Shown here: positions 36,183 to 47,983 of the stretch, in pieces
How positions within the stretch are numbered: the stretch's first letter is position 1
How the letters are laid out: each line of letters begins with the position of its first letter
NCBI GenBank assembly: GCA_003988855.1
Contig: QYAI01000127.1
Coordinates: 60,959 to 124,958 of the forward strand
Source: Arachnopeziza araneosa
Taxonomy: Eukaryota > Ascomycota > Leotiomycetes > Helotiales > Arachnopezizaceae
Direction: 5' to 3'
Length of the DNA stretch: 64,000 nucleotides
Made by a program: the position numbers and the translations under genes
The notes under the pieces: generated by a model
Databases searched by the model: none
Seen by the model: only the letters and a program-made list of their open reading frames with translations
What the model was told of the DNA's origin: nothing

Positions 36183-38217
36183 AAACTTTCTCCGACATCG
36201 ACGGATGAATAGTCTAACCCCGAGCATCTAATATATACCAACCCCCTCATTGGCAAGGCGCAAATCAAAAATATCAAGAATCCATCGACAGAGCAGCATG
36301 AAACCTTCAGCGTGATTCAAAGCCATGTACGATCGGCGCAGATATATCAACAGCTCAGCACCCGTTTCGGACACCTCCTCCTTTGCAACCTTCAGACTCG
36401 CTCGCTCCGACTCTTCACAGCCGCCATCTTGGGGGTACAAGGCAAAGTAATCCCAAGCAAAGAATCCACGAAGAGAATGCTAATGTGGACTTACAGATTC
36501 TTACAGCAACGCGTGCTCATTTGATAGTCACCCTTGGTGATCACCTCACCTCATCATCACTACGTGAGCGCAAAGAAAGCTATCGACCACGTTACCCGCA
36601 CCATCTGGTCCATGAAGCGATTCAGGATCGCAGCGGCTGTTGACCTCCGCGTCAGATCCACTACGCATCTGTTCCTACGTCGACCAAGGCCACGAGGACC
36701 GAGAATCTGTCCAAGACCAGGTCAGACGGGCCAAATCTGCCCAGCATCACTTGTCGCACCGACCGGCGACGATGGAATGCATCCCCGATAAAGTATCTGA
36801 AGAGGCCTCAAGCTGCACAATGGAGAACGACGGCGACACGCAACAGGGCCCGACGGTCGGAGGGACGTCGTGTCGCGATCGGGATCGCTTGCACCAGCAC
36901 CCAACAGGTACCTCCGGCCTTGGAATGAAGCCATTGCTGGTGGAGAGCAAGCGGACAAAGGATCCTACCTGTTGCGCGACAGCATGGTTCGGGGCAGGAT
37001 GCAGCTGCAGGCCCAAACTACTTCCTTCCGAAGACGGCGTGTGGCTGTGGCCAAAGGGCGGTCAGCTCCGAATGTTACTGCAGCGATTTACCCTCGTTCC
37101 CAACAGGCCGCATTGGGATGTTGCGACACGCTTCCCAATATTCGATATCACTTGTGGGTACGGGAGATATTGGGGCTGTTATTGGGGCTTATTGGAATGT
37201 TATTGACCCCCTATCGACCCCCTATCGACCCCCTATCGCCGTCCGATGTCGCAGGCGTCAGTGTGGTGCTCCCGACGCGACACTGCTCACAGAGAACAGC
37301 AGTCAGTCTCTGCAACACACACGCGCGAGTGTCTCAGCAAACGGCTTCACGGTCTCAGGGGATTCCCTCAGACTCAGCGCATGACCGCTGCGCTGCGCCT
37401 TTTGTTGGGCCATTTGCCAGCGGTGTAGGCACGCTGCTGACCATCTTACGAACCGTCCGGGAATGGCTCGCAAAACCACCCCCACTGTCTGGGCCCTCCA
37501 GGGCAGGCATCGACCAATGATTCCGGTGACCGTAACACAGCAGGTTTTTCCAAAACATGCGCCGACGCAAATTTGAGCGCATCTGGGCCAGACTGCTTTT
37601 TCCCTTTCCAGCCCAGATGAGATCATCGGTCGGATATCAAAAAGAGGTAAAATGCAAATCACTCACTCTGACGTACACGTGTTGGCAAATAAATTCTCGC
37701 TGCAGCCGCTAGCGGTGGTTCAGGCCGGCTTACCGCAGCTTAAAAACGCCCGGCAAATTCTTTTTTTAAAAACTTTACGAATTGCTTTATATTTGATTTA
37801 ATTTGCTCTTTTGGCTTAGCTGCACTTTCTTCTTTGCCTTCCTTGATCCACGACTTTTACCGTGGGGTTGTCATCCATCATCCCTGGTCCTCTTGACGCC
37901 TCGACGCCGCCTTCAAGACGCCTTTTCAAGACCGCCATCTCCCCACATCTCCTTCTGTCTCACCTCAAAGGGAGCTATCTGCTTTATATAGAAGCCAATC
38001 AATTGAAAATTTTTTCCCAGGCTTTCAAGTCATTACCAGCGTCTCTCGCAGTCATTGTCTTCACACGTTTGCAAGAATAGCCATCCGGACTCTCTCCTCC
38101 TCTCTTATCTCTCAGGCTGGACGCGGGAATACCCTCCTCTCCTCAGTTGCTATACTCCACCCTTAAATCTTACCTATCTAGTCGTGTCCGCTTGCCGCAT
38201 GCAAGCATCGCTTGAAG
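36183..38217. other. 2-kb intergenic region
   Basis: Several overlapping frames of 60-216 codons at 36.3-37.7 kb are mutually shadowing and show no recognisable protein features. An AT-rich stretch lies at about 37740-37800. The last 400 bp are pyrimidine-rich leader of the GH94 gene. Confidence 0.4.
37205..37237 (+). repeat. 11-bp minisatellite, three copies
   Basis: GACCCCCTATC is repeated three times in tandem without change. It is preceded by ATTGGGGC-type repeats at about 37173-37195. Confidence 0.8.
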
Positions 38218-40659
38218 ATGCGGAGAGACAACAAGCTTCTATCTCCTACCCCCTCTGGCAATCGCTATGAGTTGTCCAGCCCAACGGCCATGCCAAGCGC
38301 TGGCGCTTTCCTTTGGAATCAGAAAATGATGATTCAGATGACCTGTCGCGGTTATGCTACCTCTCAATTCATGCAGCCTGAGCCGGCCAAGTACTCACAT
38401 GCACCGAACATAGAAGCCAAGACTTTCATGCAACCCGAACACAATTACTATGCTCACTATCCAGGTCGCTTTATCTACGTCAAAGATGAGGAGACGGGCA
38501 GTCTATTCTCCGCTCCCTACGAACCGGTCCGAGCAGACGTGGATCGCTTCGTCTTCTCGGCTGGCAAAGGCGACATCCTCTGGACCGTCGAGCACCTCGG
38601 GATCCGTGTCGAGATGAAACTGGCCCTCCCGACCCAGGACGTCGTTGAGATGTGGACCGTCAAAGTCACCAACCTGACCAACCGCCCGCGCAAGATCAGC
38701 GTCTACCCGTACTTCACCATCGGTTACATGTCCTGGATGAACCAGTCAGCCAAGTACCGTACCGACCTCGGTGGGATCGTCGGAAGCAGTATCACCCCCT
38801 ACCAAAAGATTGAAGATTACTTCAAGAACAAGCATTTGAAAGACAAGACTTACTTCCTGTGTGAGACCCAGCCTACCTCGTACGAGACCATCCAGCAAGT
38901 TTTTGAAGGTGAGGGTGGTCTTCATGAGCCCTCGGCCATCGTGGATTTGCCAGAACTCGAGAAGGGAGATGCGTGCTATGAAACTCCAGCAGCAGTCGTC
39001 CAGTACCGCTTGAATTTCAGGGAGAAGAATGAGCAGCGCGAATATCGCTTCATCTTTGGCCCAGCGTGTGATGATGCCGAGATTCGTGCCATGCGGGAGA
39101 AGTACCTGAGCAAAGGCAGCTTTGACCAGTGTGCTCGTGAGTATGCGTGGTACATGGAGCAAGGTCGTGGTTGCTTACACATCGAAACGCCTGACAAGGA
39201 GTTGGACAACTTTGTCAACAACTGGCTTCCTCGACAGGCCTATTACCACGGTGATATGAATCGCTTGACTACGGATCCTCAGACCAGGAATTACCTCCAG
39301 GACAGCATGGGAATGAGCTTTATCAAGCCTACCACGGCTCGCAAAGTTTTCCTGACCGCCCTTTCGCAGCAAGAAGCAAGCGGTGCCATGCCCGATGGTG
39401 TCTTGCTCGTGGAAGGCGCCGAACTCAAATACATCAACCAGATTCCTCACACCGACCACTGCGTCTGGCTCCCTCTCGTTTTGGAACTCTACCTCACCGA
39501 AACGGCCGACTATGCTCTCCTGGACGAGGTCGTACCCACCGAGAACGGCGACAAGTTTACTGTCTTTGAGCGGATCAGCCGGGCCATGGAATGGCTCCTC
39601 TCCTGCCGTGACGCCCGTGGACTCAGCTACATCCAACAAGGCGACTGGTGCGACCCCATGAACATGGTCGGTTACAAGGGCCGAGGTGTCTCCGGCTGGC
39701 TCACCTTGGCCACTGGCTACGCCCTCAAGACGTGGGCACTCATCTGCGCCGAACACGACAGCCCAGAACTCGAAGCCAAGTACCTCGCCGGCGCGAAAGA
39801 GGTCAACGCCGCCACCAACAAGCACCTCTGGGATGGCGAGTGGTTCGGCCGGGGCATCACCGACGACAACGTCACCTTTGGCATCAAAAAAGACGTCGAG
39901 GGCCGCATCTGGTTGAATCCTCAGACGTGGTCCATCCTGTCTGGGGCGGCGAGCCCAACGCAACGCGCCAAGATGATCAAGCAGGTCGACGAACAACTTG
40001 GGACCCCATACGGCGTCCAGATGTTCGCCCCGGCCTACACGGGGATGCGCGAAGACGTCGGTCGCGTAACGCAGAAGGCGCCGGGAAGCGCGGAGAATGC
40101 GTCGGTGTACAACCACGCCGCCATCTTCTACATCTACGCGCTCTACGCCATCGGCGACTCGGATCGCGCGTACAAACTGCTGCGGCAGATGCTCCCAGGG
40201 CCAACGGAATCCGACTACCTCGCGCGCGGGCAGATGCCCATCTTCCTCCCCAACTACTACCGCGGCGCGTGGAAGCAGTTCCCGCGCACGGCGGGGCGCT
40301 CCTCGCAGCTCTTCAACACGGGCACCGTGTCGTGGGCGTACCGCGTCTTCGTCGAGGGCCTGTGCGGGCTCAAGGGCGAGAAGGAAGGGCTGGTCATCAA
40401 CCCCCAGCTGCCCAAGGAGTGGAGCGGCATCAAGGTGACGCGGCTCTTCCGCGGCGCCAAGTTCGTCATCGACGTGCGCCGCGGCGAGGTCAAGGAGACG
40501 ACGGCCACGTACAACGGCAAGATCATCAAGGACAACCGCTTCGAGGAGATCCAGCCCGGCGCCGTCTACGAAGTCAAGGTCTACGTGCCCGAGGTGCACG
40601 CCGGCGCCTTTGCGGGTGAGGGCAGACACCACCCCAAGCGACGCGGGACCGTGAACTAG
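38218..40659 (+). CDS. GH94 phosphorylase, probably cellobionic-acid phosphorylase (NdvB-like)
   Basis: A single exon encodes 813 aa. FLWNQKMMIQMTCRGYATSQ, ETGSLFSAPYEPVRADVDRF, LPRQAYYHGDMNR and WCDPMNMVGYKGRGVSGWL mark glycoside hydrolase family 94. QGDWCDPMN contains the DWxD signature (D476-D479) that holds the general acid. GSAENASVYNHAAIFYIYAL and LPNYYRGAWKQFPRTAGRSS follow. Fungal members such as the Neurospora NdvB-type protein phosphorolyse cellobionic acid to glucose-1-phosphate and gluconate, downstream of oxidative cellulose cleavage by LPMO and cellobiose dehydrogenase. No signal peptide is seen, so it is probably cytosolic. Substrate is inferred from family resemblance. GC content rises sharply in the 3' half. 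The ATG at 38218 gives MRRDNKLLSPTPSGNRYEL. Confidence 0.9.
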   Translation: MRRDNKLLSPTPSGNRYELSSPTAMPSAGAFLWNQKMMIQMTCRGYATSQFMQPEPAKYSHAPNIEAKTFMQPEHNYYAHYPGRFIYVKDEETGSLFSAPYEPVRADVDRFVFSAGKGDILWTVEHLGIRVEMKLALPTQDVVEMWTVKVTNLTNRPRKISVYPYFTIGYMSWMNQSAKYRTDLGGIVGSSITPYQKIEDYFKNKHLKDKTYFLCETQPTSYETIQQVFEGEGGLHEPSAIVDLPELEKGDACYETPAAVVQYRLNFREKNEQREYRFIFGPACDDAEIRAMREKYLSKGSFDQCAREYAWYMEQGRGCLHIETPDKELDNFVNNWLPRQAYYHGDMNRLTTDPQTRNYLQDSMGMSFIKPTTARKVFLTALSQQEASGAMPDGVLLVEGAELKYINQIPHTDHCVWLPLVLELYLTETADYALLDEVVPTENGDKFTVFERISRAMEWLLSCRDARGLSYIQQGDWCDPMNMVGYKGRGVSGWLTLATGYALKTWALICAEHDSPELEAKYLAGAKEVNAATNKHLWDGEWFGRGITDDNVTFGIKKDVEGRIWLNPQTWSILSGAASPTQRAKMIKQVDEQLGTPYGVQMFAPAYTGMREDVGRVTQKAPGSAENASVYNHAAIFYIYALYAIGDSDRAYKLLRQMLPGPTESDYLARGQMPIFLPNYYRGAWKQFPRTAGRSSQLFNTGTVSWAYRVFVEGLCGLKGEKEGLVINPQLPKEWSGIKVTRLFRGAKFVIDVRRGEVKETTATYNGKIIKDNRFEEIQPGAVYEVKVYVPEVHAGAFAGEGRHHPKRRGTVN

Positions 40660-41657
40660 GGCCGTCTGCGCAGGTGGTGTGAGTTGCGTCGAGTCGAGCG
40701 ACGTGCAGGTGGGGGTGGTGGTGAGACTGCTGTGGAGGGTGGACTGCTGCAGCTGGAGGCGTGGGTGGAATGTGGAATGTGGAATGTTGGGGGGAGCCCA
40801 AAATCTCCTCTCTCCGGGTGATCAGTTGATCACCATCCTCTTCCTCTCGTCCTCCTCCTCCTCCTCGTCCTCCCCATCTCCTTCCCCATCCGTCTAGTCT
40901 TTTTCCTTTCATCTCCTTGTATTGGATAATCCAGGTCCGGGGTGGATCTACATTCTACATTTTGTTTCACAGCGCAGCACCACACGCGAGGAGGATCTCT
41001 GGACTTTTGTGGGATTGGATCTCTGCTTTTCTCTCTATCTACATCTACATCGCCTTGCTTCACGCACCCCTAATTAGAATTTTCTTGCACGCGGGTCTCT
41101 CGGGCTGGGAAGAAGGAAGGGCTCCACAGCACTGCACTCTCTCTCGTCTCGTGGAGCTGGGTCGGGGTCCGATCTCCCTCCCTCCCTCTCTCTCTCTTTT
41201 CTTTTTGCTTGTGATGGGATCGCAACGGGACTGGATGGGTGGTGGCTTCTGCGACATATGCTGCGGAAAAGGGTCGGCTTTTTGCGCGCGCGGAGGCGTG
41301 GGATCGGGCATCATCTAGATTTAGTTGCGGCGAGAGGCTACGCGTCTCGGTATCATGGACATATATTTGCATGCGTGCACGGCTAATGGAATATTCTCGT
41401 GCTCTCCCCTCTCATTCAAGTCTGGTCCGCTTATGTATGCGTGATCTCGTGTGATTTCCTCTGTCGGGGTGTGAGATGGTGTAGTCCTTCTGGGTGAGTT
41501 GGTAGGTTGTCTTTAGCGGAGAGTGAAGAGAGATACTGTACAGAATTCGAGCGAGCTGGAACGCGTCATGATCCATTTTTGATACCTGGTTTTGTATTGG
41601 ACAAGTAAAGTCACTGATGTCGGCAGCTATCCGATGTCATCTTCACGTCTCGACACC
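40660..41657. other. Convergent 3' intergenic region
   Basis: This lies between the convergent GH94 and LCP5 genes. CTCCTC and CTCTCTCT simple sequence at 40835-40885 and 41180-41200 explains the short frames seen here. Confidence 0.5.
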
Positions 41658-42767
41658 TCACCTCCGTCCTCTATCTCTCCTGCCTCCATCCAGAGCCTTC
41701 AAGCGCTTCTGGAACTGCTGTCCCACCGCCAATCCAGCACTGCCACTCCCTCTCGGCCCATCCTCAACGGCCCTCTTCCGGCTCTTCTCCAACACGCCCT
41801 CCCCACCACCACCCTTCCTCCTGGTCAACCGCTCGATGCGTTCGATCCCCTCTCCGAGGCCCCTCCACTCCTCCCCTCCATACCCCGCCTCCTTCTTTCC
41901 GCCCTTCTTCTTCGCTCGCTCCTTCTTGCTCTCTTTTGGTAGCCGCACGTAGTTCCGCTCCTCGTACTCCAGCCGGTCCCGCTCCGCAGCCCGCTCCTTC
42001 TCGCTTGCGTTGCGGCGCCCGCCCCGCTGGATCGTCGAGCCGATGCTGGGTTCGGCGTGCGGCGCGCTGGACAGCTCCGTGCTGACGAACTCGTCCAGCG
42101 TGTGTGATTTCTGCGGCGTCTTGGCTTCTCTCTCGCGCGCGCCGCTCGTGGGCATGGCCGTCGCTTGGATGCGGGGCGGTTTGTAGACCGAGTTGGAGGA
42201 TCTGCTAGGGATTTCGGCGGCTGAGGTGGTGCTGGGACGGGTGAAGGAGGCCGGGTTGGGTCGGTATTGGAGGTCGTCGATTTCAGATGCTTTCAGTGTA
42301 ACACCCTCCATAGACTCTGCTTCGCTGTCCGAGTCTGAATCTTCCGACTCCTCATCTTCCGCTGCATGTCCATCTGTTTTAGGCTTTGAAGCATCTTGGG
42401 CTCTCTGGGCGTCGTCTGCAGCGCGCAAGACTTTGTCGATCTGATATTTCAATCGGTTCTCTAGAGGTCGCACTCCCTTCTCGAGATAGACTTGCAACTC
42501 CACCAACTTCTTGACCACGGCGTTATCCAAGTCCTCGTCTTTTTCTTCGCTGCCATTCTTGCGATTCCGTAGTTTCAGAAGAATCAAAAAGACTAGATTT
42601 TGGAGGTAGGAGAGGAAGAGCTCGTTCTTGACGTCGAGGAGGGAGATGCCGTCTTTGGGTGGAATTGGCGCTTGGAGTTTGTCGGTAGATTCTGATGCGG
42701 AGATCAATGCTTTGGTAAGAGTCTCCAGCAGAGCTGAATATGAAGTTGTTGTTGTTGTTGTCGCCAT
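41658..42767 (-). CDS. LCP5: U3 snoRNP processome protein Lcp5/neuroguidin
   Basis: A single exon encodes 369 aa. The N-terminal helical Sas10/Utp3/C1D domain (about residues 8-115) includes DGISLLDVKNELFLSYLQNL and GVRPLENRLKYQIDKVLRAA. An acidic stretch (DEESEDSDSDSEAESMEG) follows. The region around 275-305 reads RDRLEYEERNYVRLPKESKK, as in neuroguidin-type proteins, and the C-terminus is basic. Lcp5 joins the 90S pre-ribosome for 18S rRNA processing in the nucleolus. The gene is divergent from the TM9SF gene, 378 bp away. Confidence 0.9.
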   Translation of the reverse strand: MATTTTTTSYSALLETLTKALISASESTDKLQAPIPPKDGISLLDVKNELFLSYLQNLVFLILLKLRNRKNGSEEKDEDLDNAVVKKLVELQVYLEKGVRPLENRLKYQIDKVLRAADDAQRAQDASKPKTDGHAAEDEESEDSDSDSEAESMEGVTLKASEIDDLQYRPNPASFTRPSTTSAAEIPSRSSNSVYKPPRIQATAMPTSGAREREAKTPQKSHTLDEFVSTELSSAPHAEPSIGSTIQRGGRRNASEKERAAERDRLEYEERNYVRLPKESKKERAKKKGGKKEAGYGGEEWRGLGEGIERIERLTRRKGGGGEGVLEKSRKRAVEDGPRGSGSAGLAVGQQFQKRLKALDGGRRDRGRR

Positions 42768-43145
42768 TGTGGGCGAGGGGAATTTGAAGATCGAAATTTT
42801 TGGTCAGGAACAGGAAAATCCCTGTGCAGGCGGAAAAACGTTTGCCGACGCCGATGGGCGTTTGAGCCAGATAATAGAGAGCTCCAAATTATTTCGAGCT
42901 CTCCTGACTGTCCTACAACCAGAAAGCCGTTCAATCTACACACAGCAGCCTCCCGAGATAATACCTGTGCAACCATCACACACTGGAGAATCAATGAGTA
43001 CATAACTCGTTGGGTCTGCGCCGCATCCGATGCCAGATTGACAGAAGCCTGTTGATACATTCGTCAGCTTCGCGACAGCACTCCTTCAACACTCACCACC
43101 AACTAACTCTCTTAATACAACTTGTTCAACGACAGAATTGTCGCC
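42768..43145. promoter_or_regulatory. Shared divergent promoter region
   Basis: 378 bp separate the start codons of the LCP5 and TM9SF genes, which are transcribed away from each other. It must hold both leaders and promoters; no specific element was identified. Confidence 0.55.
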
Positions 43146-45137
43146 ATGCGTTTAAGAGATCTTTCGCCGTCTGCGGCGCTCCTCGCAACTCTCTTCGTAG
43201 CTCCAGAGCTCTGCTCCGCCTTCTACCTCCCCGGAGTTGCGCCAACATCCTACAAATTAGGAGACAGAGTCCCCGTCCACGTCAATCACCTCACGCCCGT
43301 CGGTTCGTCGGCGGACGGTACGCTGAAATCTGTCATCTCCTATGGCTACTACCATCCCGCATTCCATTTCTGCAGGCCGAAACCGAAACCCGAGTATGTG
43401 CAGGAGAGTTTAGGGAGCATCCTCTTCGGGGATCGAATTCGTACCTCGCCATTCGAGCTCAACATGGCGGATAACGATACCGCCAGGTGCAAGACGCTGT
43501 GTTCAAGCGTGAAGTACGATGGAAACTCGGCTACTTTTGTGAACAAGAGGATATCAGAGACGTATGCGATGAATTGGCTGGTGGATGGTTTACCGGCGGG
43601 ACAGCTAATCGAAGACGAGGTGACAAACACCAAGTTTTATGGTCAGGGATTTGCCTTGGGACAGGTCGATGACCAAGGGCGTACATATCTCAACAACCAC
43701 TATGACATCTTCGTGGATTACCATGAGGTCACAAAGGACCTGTACCGTGTGGTAGGAGTTATTGTGCAACCTGACTCCAGGCGGACGCTAGGAAATGGAG
43801 TACCAAATCAAGATCTGTGCGGTTATGGAAATCCGAAAGTAGTACTGGATGAGAAGGAAGAAACGGAAGTCGACTTCACATATAGTGTTTACTGGCTGAA
43901 ATCCGAGACCGCTTGGGCTACAAGATGGGACAAGTACCTACACGTCTTTGATCCCAAGATCCACTGGTTCTCGTTGATCAATTCAGCCATCATTGTCATC
44001 TTCTTGACGGTGACTGTCGTTTCAATCCTGGCACGGGCACTCAGGAAAGATATTGCTAGGTACAATCGTTTGGATTCGATAAACCTGGATGATCTATCGG
44101 GAACATCAGCTGCTGATGATGGGGTCCAAGAGGACTCTGGCTGGAAGTTGGTTCACGGAGACGTGTTCCGTACTCCAAGATCGCCCCTCATCTTGAGTGT
44201 GTTCCTTGGTAACGGCGCTCAACTCTTTGTCATGACAGGCTTCACAATTGTGTTCGCTTTACTTGGATTCCTCTCACCCTCGAACCGTGGTTCTCTTGGA
44301 ACAATCACCGTTCTCTTATACACCATCCTTGGATTCATCGGTGGTTATGTCTCTGCGCGAGTCTACAAGTCATTTGGCGGCGAGAATTGGAAACTCAATA
44401 TCGGCCTTACTCCTCTCCTGGTCCCAGGTATCGTCTTCAGCACCTTCTTCCTTCTCAACCTCTTCCTCTGGGCCAAACAATCGTCCGGCGCGGTTCCGTT
44501 CACGACCATGATCGTCATCGTCTCTATCTGGTTCGTCATATCCGTGCCTCTCTCCTTCGCTGGCTCTTGGGTCGGTTTCCGCCAACCTGTCATCTCAGCA
44601 CCCGTCCGAACGAACCAAATCCCCCGCCAGATCCCTCCCAGTACCACTTACCTGAAACCAATTCCCTCCATGCTTCTCGTGGGTATCTTGCCTTTTGGTG
44701 CCATCTTCGTCGAGCTCTACTTCATCATGTCCTCTATCTGGTTCAGCAAAGTCTACTACATGTTCGGCTTCTTATTCCTCTGCTACGGACTCATGATCAT
44801 CACATGCGCTGCAGTCACTGTCCTCATGGTGTATTTCTTGCTCTGTAGCGAGAATTATCATTGGCATTGGAGGGCATTCCTGACAGCTGGTGCGTCGGCA
44901 GGATATGTATTTGCCAATGCGATGATTTATTGGGTGACAAAGCTACAACTGGGTGGCGTAGCAGGAAGTGTGCTCTATATAGGATATAGTGCGCTCATTT
45001 CTTTCTTGTTCTTCATTCTTACTGGTATGTTATCTCTTCCCTTCACATGACATTGCTCATCATCTTTAGGCACAATTGGCTATCTTGCTAGCTGGGCATT
45101 TGTCCAAAAGATCTACGGATCCATCAAGATCGACTGA
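43146..45137 (+). CDS. TM9SF (EMP70) endomembrane protein
   Basis: Two exons (43146-45024, 45070-45137; 45-bp intron) encode 648 aa. A cleavable signal peptide (about 1-24) precedes FYLPGVAPTSYKLGDRVPVH, the standard start of the nonaspanin luminal domain. Nine hydrophobic segments follow from about residue 280 (INSAIIVIFLTVTVVSILAR). Family blocks include LKSETAWATRWDKYL, HGDVFRTPRSPLILSVFLGN and SVPLSFAGSWVGFR. The C-terminus ends KIYGSIKID, a short acidic/basic tail like the COPI-binding tails of the family. These proteins work in Golgi and endosomal sorting and membrane protein export. Confidence 0.95.
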
Positions 45138-46992
45138 GAATCTGGCGTGGGAAAGTGTAGAAAGAGGGAGAGAGAACAACTAACATAACTCATGAAAGAT
45201 CATGGTCATGAAAAAAGAAGAGACGAGACGAGATAAAACGGAAGAGAAGAGTGTGTAATGTACAAGTAGTTCTAAGCGCTGCGAGCAAGCTTGCAGTGCA
45301 TGCATCGGAATGGTGCTTGGCGTTTTGCTATCTAGTTGCAATGAATAGTAAATGATCATCCTGGCAATTGACCCTTATCACCTGCTTGACGTTACTTGAC
45401 TCCTCGTTCCTCGCGTAGAAAAAGCCTCTTGCAATGATGTTTTAGCGAGGAAATTGCCTTGCTGTCATTCAGTTGACAAGTCACGATCATGACCTGCAGC
45501 TTGACAGCAGAAATCCAAATCGACAACAGAAACCAGACCATCCCATTTCCTCCTCACCAAAATCGTTTATCCCACCTGCAGACGCACTCACACCGCGCCC
45601 AACACGGATCCACGCCGGCCCCGACGTCCCGTAAGATGGCCACGATGGAGGAGGTCTTATGCTGCAGCATCTCCCTTCCCCCCCAAACAGGCTCTTTATA
45701 TACACTAGTCCAGTCCAGCCGTGATGGGAAAATTCAAGAGGAGTGAATCGAGGGGGGTTGGATCTCTGTATTCACTCACTGGTAGGTATGTACTGTGCTT
45801 CTGGAGGGTATGTATAAATGGATGGATATATTCATGGCGGGTGAGAGGGGAGTGAGAGGAGTGTCGGGCTCCCCAAGCGGTGATGCTTTTCTTCCATTGG
45901 AAGTTGGGGGGGGGGGGGGGCAGGGGAGATGATCATGCTTGACGGTCGATGAAGCGGGCGATGATGAGGGCCACCTATGAGTTGACAGTGGAATCGTTCC
46001 TTGACAGCAATCAAGATGTTTCATCACGCCAAGATATTGTTTACTTTCATTGATCCCCCCCTCACACCTCTACCACTCCACAAGCCTCCCTTCCCCCCCC
46101 TAGTTCTTTGAGAAGCTGCTCTCCAACACGATCCTGCTTCTAGTAGGACGTCCTTCTTTTATACACCTCCTGCACAAGTTCCCAGGTGATTCGCTTTCAC
46201 GAATCACCGCTCATTCACTCATCCACAACGGATCCCGGATTCACCACCTGTACCCACGGCTCGAGGAAGGCCGCCGGGTTGAGATATATAAATCGATCCA
46301 TCCAGCCAGCCAGCCATTCCACTGCCCTTCCTCGGCATCAATGAGCCTCCTACACAAGCCTCCTAAGCGGGTCTGGCTTACGGGGTGTGCAGATCCCTTT
46401 ACATCGTCTGCGGACAGTAACGCTTTTGACCCGGGTGGTTGCAAGTCGTGCATTTGAGAGGACCTGAGAGGGTGATGGCTGTGTTTTAATGACGGCTGTT
46501 GTTGTCAACCATTCTTTTGCTGTTGACGTGTGTATCACCTTCAACGCACAGTATTTCTACCCATTTAAGACGAGATCTTGAACCAAGAGCTAGGCCATAA
46601 TAACTCAGCGTGAATAGACTTTGGTAAATGATCTGGTTGACATAAAGGTCACTTGAAAGATTGCCACTGCTCAGTGCCGGCATATGAATTGTACGAATAA
46701 GATATCACTGATCCCTGTCTAGAGAAGTTGGCTTCATAAGTAAAGTGTTCCTTGATCGGAAGCTATGTGGTTTTACATCAGTTGATTTTCTCGTGTTCAG
46801 AACCTCTCATCTACGGACGTGGCATTGGTTTAGCCCAGCACACAGCACCTAGCACCTGCTGTCTAGCACCAATGGTCTCCTACATATCCACACGTCCCGA
46901 CTGACTTTGGATTAAGCCATCATAACGTAGCATCGTAAATCATCGCAAACAGTCCTCCCAAAGTCAAAGAAATCAACGTAACGAGTCCCGAT
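45138..46992. other. Intergenic, convergent to NCS-1
   Basis: No gene supported. A 15-G homopolymer lies at 45906-45920, and C-rich and CT-rich simple sequence is common. Short frames are compositional. Confidence 0.5.
45906..45920 (+). repeat. 15-base poly-G run
   Basis: Fifteen consecutive G residues in non-coding DNA. Length is likely unstable and prone to assembly error. Confidence 0.9.
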
Positions 46993-47983
46993 TCAAACAA
47001 GACCATCATACAAGGACAGTGCTGAAACAATAGTCTCATCGCGCTTGCTACCCTCTTTGAATTCCTCCATGTCGAGGCTGCCGTTCTCATCTTTGTCCAT
47101 CATGCGGAAGATCTTCTTGACGCGTTTCTCGGGAGTGTCTTCATCAGCAGGAAGCTTGACCATTGAGCCGACCTAATGCTCTCGTTAGTAAGAGTAAATA
47201 AAGCTTAAGGTCATGTGATCGGAGAACAAACCATCTTGTAAATCGCCTCCACGATTGCCAACATCTCGTCATAGCTGATCTTACCATCTCCGTCAATATC
47301 ATACAGTTGAAATGCCCAATCAAGCTTATCTTCCATCTTTCCTCTGCTGGTAACACTCAATGCACAAATGAATTCCTTGAAGTCGATCGAGCCGGATTTG
47401 TCACTATCAAAGACATTGAACACATAGTCGGCGAAGGAAGATGGGTCACCGAAAGGAAAGAACTGCCGGTAGATCTTTTGGAATTCTTCTTTGGTGAGCA
47501 TGCCCGAGGGACAATCCTTGAGAAAACCTGGAGAATGTTAGTGATTTATGGGAGAGTGGGCCAATGATGACATGCCTTTGTACCATTGTTGCAGCTCCTT
47601 CTTGTCAAAATGGGTAGAGCGCTGGAGTTCGCTGAGTTGCTCCGCTGAGAGCTTGGATTGGCTAGAAATGTGTTAGTTTGTGCAATAGTAATGCGAATTT
47701 GAAACGGAAGAGCATTTTCATGAACATGAAGTGAGTGGTCAAGTTTCGGACGCTTGAAAGCTGGACATCAAACACCGCCAGAATCTGAATTGTATCTGGA
47801 AGGCGACCAATGACATGTGCCAAGGAAGGAGCCTAATCGCAGTGCGCTCAAAGCTTTGTGCTCGTACTTCAACTCTCAAGCTATGTCCGTATTGCACGCG
47901 GTACTTCATACAACATGGTGCACCTTGTATCCAGAATCCAAAACACGGAGCAGACAAAACAGTACGACTCACGATTTTCCCAT
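46993..47983 (-). CDS. NCS1: Neuronal calcium sensor 1 (frequenin)
   Basis: Four exons (47983-47973, 47661-47576, 47527-47232, 47172-46993) encode exactly 190 aa, the family length. The protein starts MGKSQSKLSAEQLSELQRST, with Gly2 for N-myristoylation. The first EF-hand is degenerate (KDCPSGMLTKEE). The other three bind calcium: DSDKSGSIDFKE, DIDGDGKISYDE and DKDENGSLDMEE. NCS-1/Frq1 is a membrane-anchored calcium sensor that activates phosphatidylinositol 4-kinase in yeasts. Intron 1 is 311 bp, long for this window. Intron 2 begins with GC rather than GT (AAAG|GCATGT) and is the only placement that keeps WYKGFLKDCPSG in frame. Confidence 0.96.

Noticed and set aside
36640..37520. Overlapping 188- and 216-codon frames
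   Set aside because: They overlap each other, run through minisatellites and show no protein-like conservation.
39648..40619. 323-codon plus-strand frame overlapping GH94
   Set aside because: Arg/His/Gln-rich shadow of the same GC-rich region in another frame.
39175..40632. 485-codon open frame antisense to the GH94 gene
   Set aside because: It mirrors the GC-rich third positions of the GH94 coding strand; its sequence is Val/Leu/Ala/Asp-rich with no recognisable domain.
46993..47983. Calcineurin B as identity for the EF-hand gene
   Set aside because: The 190-aa length, degenerate first EF-hand, MGKSQSKLS start and FKEFICALSVTSRG block fit NCS-1/frequenin, not calcineurin B.
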